NCBI GenBank assembly: GCA_902475415.1
Contig: CABRZK010000003.1
Coordinates: 1 to 26,743 of the forward strand
Origin: an uncultured Eubacterium sp.
Lineage (GTDB): Bacteria > Bacillota > Clostridia > Lachnospirales > Lachnospiraceae
Direction: 5' to 3'
DNA: 26,743 bases
Shown here: positions 1 through 7,432 of the stretch, in pieces
Layout of the letters: every line of letters begins with the position of its first letter
How positions within the stretch are numbered: position 1 is the stretch's first letter
Made by a program: the position numbers and the translations under genes
The notes under the pieces: model-generated
The model's database searches: none
The model's input: the letters and a program-made list of their open reading frames with translations, nothing else
Told to the model about the DNA's origin: nothing

Positions 1-14
1 CTTGTTACTACTCA

Positions 15-56
15 CCACTTGCAGAAGTGGGAGTCTCAACTCAGACTGAGATGAAA
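15..56 (+). repeat. Hairpin plus 20-base repeat, copy A
   Basis: A perfect 6-bp stem (CCACTT at 15-20, AAGTGG at 25-30) with a GCAG loop is followed after six bases by CAACTCAGACTGAGATGAAA at 37-56. The same 20-mer occurs at 20261-20280 on the same strand, again six bases after a hairpin, but that hairpin has a different sequence. The 20-mer itself contains the short palindrome CTCAGACTGAG. The repetition is seen directly. Whether this is the end of an IS200/IS605-type element or another dispersed repeat is unknown. Confidence 0.7.
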
Positions 57-704
57 CGGAAGAAGGAGCGGACTTCTGGCTGAATCAGAATATTCTGAAA
101 CGGGCAGACCGACAGGAGAAGGGAGAAAAAAGAATGAAGAAGAGAACATATAAACCGACGAAGGCAGTGGCAGCATTGGTTATCGCGTTGAGTATTTCGG
201 GAAGTGCAGTCTTTGCAGCAGAAAAGACGAATTTATTTGGAAGCAAGCAATGACGACACGCAGGTATTTTACATGGTATTCAATGTAATGGACGCCAAGC
301 AGACAGATATGCCATTAAAACTGATTTTTACAGAATTAGACAGTAATAAAGAATGTAAAACGGAACTGGTAAACATTACGATACCGGAAAGTAAGAGTAT
401 TCCGTCTTTGACCTGGAACAATGAGAATGGCAAACCGCAGGTTGCATTAACCAGTTATGATATGGTGATTAAAAATCAGGGGGAAGCAGCCACAGAAGCG
501 GAATACGATGAAATTTCTGTACGGATGAAAGATGGCAGCACGTATATACTGGAGAGTAAATCGCAGCAGGTGAAAAATGAATTTTACAGTGAATATGGAA
601 AAGATAATAGTTTGTGGATTGGATTTAATCATATTCTGGATCTGGAACAGGTAGAAGCTGTAATGATTGACGATATGGTGTTTACCGTGACTGATATAAA
701 GTAA
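50..704 (+). pseudogene. Frameshifted exported protein, anti-sigma/DUF4179-like remnant
   Basis: Two reading frames together look like one degraded gene. Frame 2 is open from 50 and carries a basic stretch and a hydrophobic export or anchor segment (MKKRTYKPTKAV from an ATG at 134, ending SGSAVFAAEKTNLFG), then stops at 251-253. The protein continues in frame 3 from about 245 (SNDDTQVFYMVFNVMDA) to 704. The C-terminal part contains MKDGSTYILES and a final DLEQVEAVMIDDMVF, which resembles the C-terminal domain of anti-sigma proteins of the DUF4179 type. Those proteins are usually far longer, so internal sequence also seems to be missing. Frame 2 has no start codon upstream of 134 because a TGA lies at 47-49, inside the copy A repeat. 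A GGGAG ribosome site precedes the ATG at 134, so a re-started short product is possible. The family assignment is from memory of the general pattern; the frameshift is seen directly. Confidence 0.6.
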
Positions 705-786
705 AATAAATTTTACAATCCACATAACTCATTCAGGTGTATAATAGCAGAGTATCTGCATTAATACAGAAAGCTGGGATGAAGTT

Positions 787-1653
787 ATGTGGATTTTATT
801 TGCATTTGGTTCTGCGATATTTGCAGGACTGACATCGATTCTTGCAAAATGCGGAATCAGAAAGACGGATTCGGATGCGGCGACGGCTATTCGAACTATT
901 GTAGTATTGATTTTTTCATGGATCATGGTACTGCTTACCGGATCGATTGGAACCATCGGTGATCTGAGCAGCAAGACATGGATTTTTCTGATCCTGTCAG
1001 GCATTGCGACTGGAGCATCATGGTTATGTTATTTTAAAGCGTTACAGATGGGCGATGTCAATAAGGTCGTGCCTATCGATAAATCAAGTACGATTCTGAC
1101 GATTATACTGGCTTTTATTTTTCTGGGTGAACCAATCACACCGGTGAAAGGTTGTGCAGTTGTGCTGATTGGCGTCGGCACGTTTATGATGATTCAGAAA
1201 AAAGAGACAGCGGGTGAAACGGAGAAACCAAAAGGACGTTCCTGGCTGATTTATGCGCTGTTGTCAACGGTATTTGCCAGTCTGACAGCAATTCTTGGAA
1301 AAGTCGGCATTGAAGGTGTGGAATCCAATCTGGGAACAGCAATCAGAACCTGCGTGGTACTTGTGATGGCCTGGGTTGTTGTATTTGTGAAAGGTAAACA
1401 GCACACGATTCGGGAAATACCGAAAAACGAACTTGGTTTCATCTGTTTGTCCGGTCTGGCCACCGGAGGATCATGGTTGTGTTATTATCGGGCCTTGCAT
1501 GATGGCATGGCGAGTGTGGTTGTACCGATTGACAAATTGAGTATTCTGGTGTCTATCGCGTTTTCCTATATTGTATTCAAAGAACATCTGACGAAAAAAG
1601 CAGCAGTTGGACTGTGTCTGATTGTGGCAGGAACGTTAATTATGCTGTTGTAA
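787..1653 (+). CDS. EamA/DMT-family membrane transporter
   Basis: A 288-residue, almost wholly hydrophobic protein with about ten membrane segments and two internally similar halves. The start of the first half (FAFGSAIFAGLTSILAKCGI) is echoed near residue 155 (YALLSTVFASLTAILGKVGI). ATAIRT and GTAIRT recur, as do SWLCYFKAL and SWLCYYRAL, and VVPIDKSS and VVPIDKLS. This inverted two-repeat EamA layout is typical of the drug/metabolite transporter superfamily, whose members usually export small metabolites. The short cytoplasmic link between the halves (residues about 140-152) is charged. A TATAAT at 740-745 may be its -10 box, but no convincing -35 is seen. The gene stands alone, so the substrate cannot be inferred. 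Confidence 0.9.
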   Translation: MWILFAFGSAIFAGLTSILAKCGIRKTDSDAATAIRTIVVLIFSWIMVLLTGSIGTIGDLSSKTWIFLILSGIATGASWLCYFKALQMGDVNKVVPIDKSSTILTIILAFIFLGEPITPVKGCAVVLIGVGTFMMIQKKETAGETEKPKGRSWLIYALLSTVFASLTAILGKVGIEGVESNLGTAIRTCVVLVMAWVVVFVKGKQHTIREIPKNELGFICLSGLATGGSWLCYYRALHDGMASVVVPIDKLSILVSIAFSYIVFKEHLTKKAAVGLCLIVAGTLIMLL

Positions 1654-1664
1654 AAATGTGCATA

Positions 1665-1693
1665 TTGCATTTAGAAAGTGCATATGTTATAAT
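1665..1693 (+). promoter_or_regulatory. Candidate promoter of a small RNA
   Basis: TTGCAT at 1665-1670 and a perfect TATAAT at 1688-1693 are separated by 17 bases. It lies just after the EamA gene and points at a short stretch that ends in a strong terminator at 1742-1772, with no credible coding sequence between. The -35 box matches consensus at only four of six positions. Confidence 0.5.
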
Positions 1694-1699
1694 GCCGAT

Positions 1700-1772
1700 A
1701 GGCAAAAATGATATGGTTCGTATCCACTCAGATGCGACAACAAAACCCCAGAGTTGCAGCTCTGGGGTTTTT
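1700..1772 (+). ncRNA. Candidate small RNA of about 75 nt
   Basis: A transcript starting about seven bases after the TATAAT at 1688-1693 would run about 75 nt to the intrinsic terminator at 1742-1772. No reading frame with a ribosome site is visible inside it. The alternative is that the TATAAT is chance and the hairpin is simply the EamA terminator, which it may also be. I do not recognise the RNA family. Confidence 0.35.
1742..1772 (+). terminator. Intrinsic terminator after EamA gene / small RNA
   Basis: A perfect 12-bp stem (AAAACCCCAGAG with CTCTGGGGTTTT) and a six-base loop, ending in a T-run. It separates the EamA gene from the tyrS leader. The A-run on the 5' side means it could also work on the minus strand. 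Confidence 0.9.
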
Positions 1773-1801
1773 ATCCGTTTCGGGAAGGTGGAAAAAATCC
1801 G

Positions 1802-1830
1802 TTGACATTTCCAAACGCAACTTTTATAAT
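1802..1830 (+). promoter_or_regulatory. tyrS sigma-A-type promoter
   Basis: Perfect consensus boxes: TTGACA at 1802-1807 and TATAAT at 1825-1830, with a 17-base spacer. Transcription would begin near 1837, giving a leader of about 435 nt that contains the T-box. Confidence 0.9.
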
Positions 1831-1837
1831 AGTTAGC

Positions 1838-2219
1838 ATGTAAAAAACAATTACACAAAAAACAGCAATGACTGAAACAAGTAGGTATGAGCGGAACATA
1901 CAGAGAGTTGCCGGGTGATGAGAGGCGCATGGAAAACTGATACTGAATACATTCACAAGCTGCGCACTGAACTTTTAAAAATCAGATACCTGATGAAATG
2001 TTACAACCAGAAGGGGTCAGATATATCCGTTTGATGATACATTTTTTTACAGGGAAACTGCCTGATGGAAACAGTAGGCTGCGCCGGGAGGCAACCGTTA
2101 TATTGCAGGAGTATTGTCAGATACTTACAGAGGCAGATTGTGTGAGCAGTCTGTGAATTAAGGTGGTAACACGAGATTATATCCCGTCCTTATGAATTTT
2201 TCATAAGGGCGGTTTTTTT
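1838..2219 (+). promoter_or_regulatory. T-box leader (tyrosine) upstream of tyrS
   Basis: The leader carries a T-box core at about 2160-2191 (AAGGTGGTAACACGAG followed by ATCCCGTCCTT), which pairs with the uncharged tRNA 3' end in the antiterminator. It then has a terminator whose arms are 2184-2195 and 2201-2212 (12 bp with one G-U pair), followed by seven Ts. The T-box 3' side overlaps the terminator 5' arm, as the mechanism requires. Stem I begins about 1899 (GAGAGTTGCCGGGTGATGAG). UAC at 1948-1950, in GAAUACAUUC, is the most likely tyrosine specifier codon. A second UAC at 1941-1943 cannot be excluded without folding. Low charged tRNA-Tyr should allow read-through into tyrS. Confidence 0.92.
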
Positions 2220-2271
2220 ATCATCAAATTACAAAAAATAACCGGAAAAGGTTTTAAAAGGAGAGAAGATT

Positions 2272-3495
2272 ATGACAGTTTATGACGAGTTAGTAGCCCG
2301 TGGTCTGATTGCCCAGGTTACAGATGAAGAAGAAATCAAAGAATTAATCAATAACGGAAAAGCAACATTTTACATTGGCTTTGATCCGACAGCAGACAGC
2401 CTTCATGTAGGCCACTTCATGGCACTGTGTCTGATGAAGAGACTGCAGATGGCAGGCAACAAACCGATCGCTCTGATCGGTGGTGGTACAGCAATGATCG
2501 GTGATCCGTCCGGACGTACTGACATGCGTCAGATGATGACAAAAGAGACCATCAATCACAACTGCGAGTGTTTCAAAAAACAGATGTCCCGTTTCATCGA
2601 TTTTTCCGATGGAAAAGCATTAATGGTAAACAATGCAGACTGGCTGCTTGACTTAAATTATGTAGAAGTACTGCGTGATATCGGACCGCATTTCTCTGTA
2701 AACCGTATGCTGACTGCAGAGTGCTACAAACAGCGTATGGAGCGTGGATTAAGCTTCCTGGAGTTCAACTACATGATCATGCAGAGCTATGACTTCTATG
2801 AGTTATATCAGAGATACGGATGTAACATGCAGTTTGGTGGAGACGATCAGTGGTCCAACATGCTTGGTGGTACAGAGCTGATCCGTCGTAAACTTGGCAA
2901 AAACGCATGCGCTATGACCATCACCCTGCTTCTGAATTCCGAAGGTAAAAAGATGGGTAAGACACAGTCCGGCGCGGTATGGCTTGATCCGGAGAAGACA
3001 TCTCCGTTTGAGTTCTATCAGTACTGGAGAAACGTTGGCGATGCAGATGTACTGAAATGCCTGCGTATGCTGACTTTCCTTCCATTAGAGCAGATCGATG
3101 AGATGGATCACTGGGAAGGAAGCCAGTTAAATACAGCAAAAGAAATCCTTGCGTTTGAGCTGACAAAACTGGTTCACGGCGAAGAAGAAGCAACCAAAGC
3201 ACAGGAAAGTGCCCGTGCACTGTTCTCCGGCGGAAATGCTGCAAACATGCCGACAGCAACGATCACAGAAGAAAACCTGCGTGATGGCGAGATCGACATT
3301 ATGGGACTTCTGGTTGCATCCGGATTATGTGCATCCCGTTCCGAGGCACGTCGTGCCGTACAGCAGGGCGGTGTTGCTGTCAACGGTGAAAAAGTAGCGT
3401 CCATCGAGGCTTCTTACAAACCGGAAGACATCAGCAAAGAAGATTTTGTATTACGTCGTGGTAAAAAGAACTACCGCAAAATTATTTTTGAGTAA
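2272..3495 (+). CDS. tyrS: Tyrosyl-tRNA synthetase
   Basis: Class I aminoacyl-tRNA synthetase of 407 residues that charges tRNA-Tyr in the cytoplasm; the length is close to bacterial TyrS (E. coli about 424). The HIGH-type signature is HVGH at residues 45-48, just after FYIGFDPTADSL. The KMSKS-type loop appears as KMGKT near residue 230. The GGDDQWSN block of the tyrosine pocket is present, and the C-terminal 65 or so residues form an S4-like RNA-binding domain (CASRSEARRAVQQGGVAVNG). An AAGGAGAG ribosome site precedes the ATG. The T-box leader with a UAC specifier supports the amino-acid assignment independently. Codon choice is noticeably stronger (many CGT, CTG, AAA codons) than in neighbouring genes, as expected for a highly expressed gene. 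Confidence 0.98.
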   Translation: MTVYDELVARGLIAQVTDEEEIKELINNGKATFYIGFDPTADSLHVGHFMALCLMKRLQMAGNKPIALIGGGTAMIGDPSGRTDMRQMMTKETINHNCECFKKQMSRFIDFSDGKALMVNNADWLLDLNYVEVLRDIGPHFSVNRMLTAECYKQRMERGLSFLEFNYMIMQSYDFYELYQRYGCNMQFGGDDQWSNMLGGTELIRRKLGKNACAMTITLLLNSEGKKMGKTQSGAVWLDPEKTSPFEFYQYWRNVGDADVLKCLRMLTFLPLEQIDEMDHWEGSQLNTAKEILAFELTKLVHGEEEATKAQESARALFSGGNAANMPTATITEENLRDGEIDIMGLLVASGLCASRSEARRAVQQGGVAVNGEKVASIEASYKPEDISKEDFVLRRGKKNYRKIIFE

Positions 3496-3805
3496 AAGAA
3501 AATGAAACGGGTATCAGAACCGATATTTACAAAAAATCATCCTATAGATGAAAGTAGTAAAATCCGTTTTTTGAAAGCCTGAATACAGAGTAGCAGAGCG
3601 AACAATGGCGTTTGCTCTGCTTTCTGTGAATTTTTACAGTGACAGAAATTGGATGAATTTTCTGTCCCATAATAAGTAGATGTTTTATTCAAAAAAGTTT
3701 TCGGAAGTACACAGGAAATAGAGCTATATGTGTATGAGGAATCCCTTTTTGAATTTCAGAAAAAGATTTTGAAAAGTGAAATATGACAAGATGAGGAGAA
3801 AATTT
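3496..3805 (+). other. Intergenic region with hairpins, tyrS to TAXI gene
   Basis: No gene is seen. A terminator-like hairpin lies at 3592-3621. Just downstream, TTTCTGT (3621-3627), ACAGAAA (3642-3648) and TTTCTGTC (3659-3666) can form two mutually exclusive stems. No clear promoter was found for the TAXI gene. The ribosome site GAGGAG at 3793-3798 places its start at the ATG at 3806. Confidence 0.5.
3592..3627 (+). terminator. Probable tyrS terminator
   Basis: A 12-bp stem (AGCAGAGCGAAC at 3592-3603 with GTTTGCTCTGCT at 3610-3621, one G-U pair) and a six-base loop, followed by an interrupted T-run. It lies about 100 bases after the tyrS stop. Confidence 0.65.
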
Positions 3806-4759
3806 ATGAAAAAATTAGTAACACTTCTGCTCAGTCTCTCTCTGATTTTTGCAGTGGGTTGTGGTTCATCGACCACATCCATTCGTTTTGGCTCTGCCGC
3901 AGTCGGCGGTATGTATTCTGAATTTGCGAATGCCTATACACAGGTTGTCAGCCAGGACGATGAGAATATGCAATTTTCGGTGCGCTCCACAGCGGGTTCA
4001 GCAGCGAATATCCGTCTGCTTTCAGATGGATACATCCAGATGGCGATTGCGCAGGCAGATCTGACCGATGATGCGTATCACGGAACCGGAGACTTTGATA
4101 AAAAACCTTTACATGGCTACAGTGCCGTTGCAGCGCTGTACACAGAGGCCTGCCAGATTGTTGTCCGGGCAGATTCCGATATCCACAGTGTGGATGATCT
4201 GTTAGGCAAAAAAATAAGCATTGGTGAAGAAGAATCCGGAACAGAGCGTAACGCAATGCAGATTTTGCAGGTGTATGGTCTCTCGGATGAACTGGTGGAA
4301 TGTGAAAATCTGGATTATACACAGGCCGCAGAGGCACTTGCTTCTGAGAAAATTGATGCCATGTTCTGTACCGCAGGTGTACAGACCACCGTTATTGAGG
4401 AACTGACCCGTCAGTGTGGCATCCGTCTGCTTTCCATTGACGACACACATATTGAAAAACTGATGGCAACCTATGATTTCTATACACCATACACAATTCC
4501 GGTGTATACATACAGCGGTCAGTCAGAAGAGGCAAAAACCGTTGGCGTACAGTCTCTGCTTTTAGCAAGTGATGAACTGGATGAGAAAACGGTGGAGCAT
4601 CTGACGGAAGAATTATTCAGCCATGAGCAGGATATTCAGTATTCACTTCCGTTGGATTTGCAGCTGGACGAAGAAAGTGCCACAGAGCATGTATCAATTC
4701 CATTCCATGACGGAGCGGCTGCTTATTACGAAAAACATGGAATTACGGTGAATCAGTAA
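3806..4759 (+). CDS. TAXI-family solute-binding lipoprotein
   Basis: A 317-residue protein with a lipoprotein signal peptide: basic MKK, a hydrophobic core, and a lipobox ending at Cys19 (FAVGC). The mature protein should be tethered outside the membrane. It matches the TAXI type of TRAP transporter binding proteins, with IRFGSAAVGGMYSEFANAY after the signal, then STAGSAANIRLL, MAIAQADLT, and ISIGEEESGTERNAMQIL. TAXI proteins bind small carboxylates or amino acids such as glutamate. The frame is open upstream to an ATG at 3776, but only the ATG at 3806 has a good ribosome site (GAGGAG, seven bases away) and places the signal peptide at the N-terminus. No TRAP membrane subunits follow. The next gene, 53 bases on, is a GltS-type symporter, which is the likely partner. 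Confidence 0.92.
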   Translation: MKKLVTLLLSLSLIFAVGCGSSTTSIRFGSAAVGGMYSEFANAYTQVVSQDDENMQFSVRSTAGSAANIRLLSDGYIQMAIAQADLTDDAYHGTGDFDKKPLHGYSAVAALYTEACQIVVRADSDIHSVDDLLGKKISIGEEESGTERNAMQILQVYGLSDELVECENLDYTQAAEALASEKIDAMFCTAGVQTTVIEELTRQCGIRLLSIDDTHIEKLMATYDFYTPYTIPVYTYSGQSEEAKTVGVQSLLLASDELDEKTVEHLTEELFSHEQDIQYSLPLDLQLDEESATEHVSIPFHDGAAAYYEKHGITVNQ

Positions 4760-4812
4760 ATAAAGGCAGTTGTAAAAAAGAGTAACTTGTTGACAAGTTT
4801 GAAAGGATGTTT

Positions 4813-6000
4813 ATGGAACTACATTTAGATATGTATCAGACACTGGCCATTGCGGTCCTTGTTCTGTTACTGGGTAAATTTTTAAAGAAAAAAATTAATT
4901 TTCTGGAAAAATTCTGTATTCCGGCTCCGGTAGTAGGTGGTCTGCTTTTTGCCATTCTCACCTGCGTATTGTATGCAACCGGAATTGCAGAAGTTTCCTT
5001 TGATGACACATTGCGTGAAGTCTGCATGGTATTTTTCTTTACATCTGTAGGATTTCAGGCAAACCTGAAAGTATTAAAAAGCGGTGGAAAGTCCCTGGTG
5101 GTTTTCCTTGGACTGGTTATAGGACTGATCCTTTGTCAGAACTTCCTGGCTGTTGGAATGTCTAAAGTGCTGAATCTGGATCCACTGATCGGTCTGTGTA
5201 CCGGTTCTATCCCGATGGTCGGCGGACATGGTACCGCAGGCGCTTTCGGACCGGTACTGGAAGACTTTAACGTATCCGGTGCAACCACACTGTGTACAGC
5301 AGCGGCTACTTTTGGTCTGATCACAGGAAGTCTGATCGGCGGACCGATTGGCAAATCACTGGTGGAAAAGAAAAATCTGATCACGACTGCAGTGACAGAA
5401 GATGACAGTATTCTGGTAGAAGATGAGAAAAAACATGCGCGTCATACATCCATGTATGCAGCAGCAGTGTTTCAGTTGATCCTTGCAATCGGTCTTGGTA
5501 CGATTTTCTCCTGGCTTCTGACCAAAACAGGTATGACATTCCCGATTTATATCGGAGCAATGATTGCAGCAGCGCTCTTTAGAAATATCGGTGAATATTC
5601 CGGAAAATTCACTATCTACATGGGTGAGATCAACGATATCGGTGGTATCTGTCTGTCCTTGTTCCTTGGAATTGCCATGATCACATTGAAACTGTGGCAG
5701 CTGGCAGCACTGGCATTGCCGCTGGTCATCCTGTTATCGGTACAGGTACTGTTAATGTTTGTATTTGCGCGTTTTATCGTATTCAACGTTATGGGACGGG
5801 ATTACGATGCAGCTGTACTGGTAGCAGGAACCTGTGGATTTGGTATGGGTGCGACACCGAATGCCATGGCTAATATGCAGGCAATCTGTGACCGTTATGC
5901 ACCTTCCGTCAAAGCGTATCTGATTATACCGCTGATCGGAAGTCTTTTTGCAGACTTTTTGAACAGTTTGATTATTACATTTTTCATAAATCTGCTATAA
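4813..6000 (+). CDS. gltS: GltS-family sodium/glutamate-type symporter
   Basis: A 395-residue integral membrane protein with 10-12 hydrophobic segments, close in length to E. coli GltS (401). Family landmarks are EKFCIPAPVVGGLLFAI near residue 35, FFFTSVGFQANL, and the signature GGHGTAGAFGPVLED near residue 137. It shows the two-half architecture, with a second GTCGFGMGATPNAMANM motif near residue 338. GltS proteins import glutamate with sodium. The ATG at 4813 is preferred to the one at 4807 because AAAGGA at 4802-4807 is at a proper distance only from the former. It directly follows the TAXI lipoprotein gene, so I infer a binding-protein-assisted symporter; the substrate may not be glutamate. 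Confidence 0.93.
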   Translation: MELHLDMYQTLAIAVLVLLLGKFLKKKINFLEKFCIPAPVVGGLLFAILTCVLYATGIAEVSFDDTLREVCMVFFFTSVGFQANLKVLKSGGKSLVVFLGLVIGLILCQNFLAVGMSKVLNLDPLIGLCTGSIPMVGGHGTAGAFGPVLEDFNVSGATTLCTAAATFGLITGSLIGGPIGKSLVEKKNLITTAVTEDDSILVEDEKKHARHTSMYAAAVFQLILAIGLGTIFSWLLTKTGMTFPIYIGAMIAAALFRNIGEYSGKFTIYMGEINDIGGICLSLFLGIAMITLKLWQLAALALPLVILLSVQVLLMFVFARFIVFNVMGRDYDAAVLVAGTCGFGMGATPNAMANMQAICDRYAPSVKAYLIIPLIGSLFADFLNSLIITFFINLL

Positions 6001-6089
6001 TAGTAAAAAAGATATGTTTGAGGTGGTTGTTTTTCAGACATGTATATAGTAATATGGCAGAGCACATTTTATAATCTGGAGGGTACTCT

Positions 6090-6287
6090 ATGTTTTGGAA
6101 AAAGAAAAAACAACAGAACGATAAGAAAACAACACATGACGCTTATGATGTGAAATATGAAAATCTTGCCGTTCCGGAAGTACATACAGAGCCGGAAGTG
6201 GAAGAGGAAGATCACGAGGAAAAAGAGTCGATTACATATGAATCTGTGGCAATTCCGGAGATTCATATCAGAAAAAAGAAACAGTAA
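6090..6287 (+). CDS. Small charged protein with repeated VPEVH/IPEIH motif
   Basis: A 65-residue hydrophilic protein with a GGAGG ribosome site at the right distance. I do not recognise a family. It starts with a basic run (MFWKKKKQQNDKK) and ends in IRKKKQ, with a very acidic centre (EPEVEEEDHEEKE). A short unit occurs twice: VKYENLAVPEVH near residues 21-32 and ITYESVAIPEIH near residues 48-59. This suggests an internal duplication. It lies 89 bases after gltS on the same strand, with no obvious terminator between, so it may be co-transcribed. There is no signal peptide or membrane segment. The ribosome site and internal repeat favour a real gene. Confidence 0.65.
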   Translation: MFWKKKKQQNDKKTTHDAYDVKYENLAVPEVHTEPEVEEEDHEEKESITYESVAIPEIHIRKKKQ

Positions 6288-6381
6288 AGAGCACAACAGA
6301 AGATGCATATAGAGCATTCTGTGAACAATAATTACTGGAGATGGTTTTTCAGAAGAACTTCAAAAAAAAGACTGGTAACTA

Positions 6382-6410
6382 TTGAAAAATAAAAAACAGA
6401 GTGCTATAAT
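6382..6410 (+). promoter_or_regulatory. Promoter of the thiamin operon
   Basis: TTGAAA at 6382-6387 and TATAAT at 6405-6410 with a 17-base spacer. Transcription should begin near 6417, just upstream of the TPP aptamer. Confidence 0.85.
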
Positions 6411-6427
6411 CTGTGACAATTAATAAA

Positions 6428-6520
6428 ACTGAAAAGGGGAGCTTGCCGTCAGCAGGCTGAGAGCAGACTTGGTGGTCTGGACCCGTAACCTGATTTGGAT
6501 AATGCCAACGTAGGAATATA
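6428..6520 (+). promoter_or_regulatory. TPP (THI-box) riboswitch
   Basis: Shows the conserved parts of the thiamin pyrophosphate aptamer in order: GGGGAGC, GGCTGAGAG, GGACCCGTAACCTGATTTGG, and ATAATGCCAACGTAGGAA. It sits between a good promoter and thiM. A hairpin with a T-rich tail at 6550-6586 follows, so TPP binding most likely favours termination before thiM. Confidence 0.98.
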
Positions 6521-6549
6521 GCGAGTGCAGTATTTTTGTATTGTTTATG

Positions 6550-6586
6550 AAGCGGATATACCGATTTTGGTGTATCCGCTTGTTTT
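6550..6586 (+). terminator. Expression-platform terminator of the TPP riboswitch
   Basis: A 13-bp stem, AAGCGGATATACC (6550-6562) with GGTGTATCCGCTT (6569-6581) and one T-G pair, a six-base loop, then GTTTT. The T-run is short, so termination may be incomplete. Confidence 0.75.
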
Positions 6587-6610
6587 ATGTGAAAAGGCAG
6601 GAGGAAATAT

Positions 6611-7432
6611 ATGTTAGTAACATGTCTGGAAAATGTAAGAACACAGGTGCCGCTGGTGCACAATATCACAAATTATGTCACGGTCAATGATGTGGCAAAT
6701 GTGTTGCTGGCCTGCGGCGGAAGTCCGATCATGGCAGATGAGGCAGAGGAAGTGGAAGATATCACAACCATTTGCGGGGGACTGAATATCAATATCGGTA
6801 CGTTAAATAAACGGACTATCAGTGGAATGCTGCTTGCCGGAAAACGTGCAAAAGAGCTGGGACATCCGGTTTTACTTGACCCTGTAGGAGCGGGAGCATC
6901 TGGTCTTCGTACCAATACAGCGATTGAACTGATGGAAAAACTGCAGCCAACTGTGATCCGTGGAAATATTTCCGAGATCAAGACACTGGCATCCGGCAGT
7001 GGAACGACAAAAGGTGTGGATGCGGATGTGGCAGATGCAGTGACAGAGGAGTCTTTAGATCAGGCAGTTTCCTTTGTGAAAGATTTTGCAAAGCAGAGTG
7101 GTTCTATCGTTGCCATTACCGGGGCAATCGATCTGGTGAGTGACGGCGAACGTTGCTATGTCATTCGCAATGGCAGACCGGAGATGGGCAAGATTACAGG
7201 AACTGGCTGTCAGTTATCCGGTGTGATGACTGCTTATATTACAGCAAATCCGGACAACAAACTGGAGGCCGCTGCGGCAGCCGTCTGCGTCATGGGGCTG
7301 GCCGGTGAGATTGGATGGAGCCGTATGCAGGAAGGCGATGGCAATTCTACTTACCGTAATCGTATCATCGATGCGATTTACAATATGGATGCAGAGACAT
7401 TGAATCAGGGGGCAAAATATGAAATTCGATAG
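6611..7432 (+). CDS. thiM: Hydroxyethylthiazole kinase
   Basis: A 273-residue cytoplasmic kinase that phosphorylates 4-methyl-5-(2-hydroxyethyl)thiazole with ATP, the salvage route to the thiazole half of thiamin. Family marks are VHNITNYVTVNDVAN at residues 16-30, SPIMADEAEEVED, LLDPVGAGAS near 88-97, RGNISEI at 117-123, and the ATP-site GTGCQLSG with Cys200. Length agrees with known ThiM (E. coli 262). AGGAGG at 6599-6604 supports the ATG. It is the first gene under the TPP riboswitch, and its end overlaps thiE by 14 bases. The thiazole is probably imported by ThiW, encoded further along the operon. Confidence 0.98.
   Translation: MLVTCLENVRTQVPLVHNITNYVTVNDVANVLLACGGSPIMADEAEEVEDITTICGGLNINIGTLNKRTISGMLLAGKRAKELGHPVLLDPVGAGASGLRTNTAIELMEKLQPTVIRGNISEIKTLASGSGTTKGVDADVADAVTEESLDQAVSFVKDFAKQSGSIVAITGAIDLVSDGERCYVIRNGRPEMGKITGTGCQLSGVMTAYITANPDNKLEAAAAAVCVMGLAGEIGWSRMQEGDGNSTYRNRIIDAIYNMDAETLNQGAKYEIR

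Noticed and set aside
447..725. Minus-strand open frame over the first pseudogene
   Set aside because: No ribosome site and composition typical of the antisense of the real frame.
1614..1805. Open frame across the EamA gene end and terminator
   Set aside because: It starts inside the EamA gene, reads through a strong terminator hairpin, and resembles no protein.
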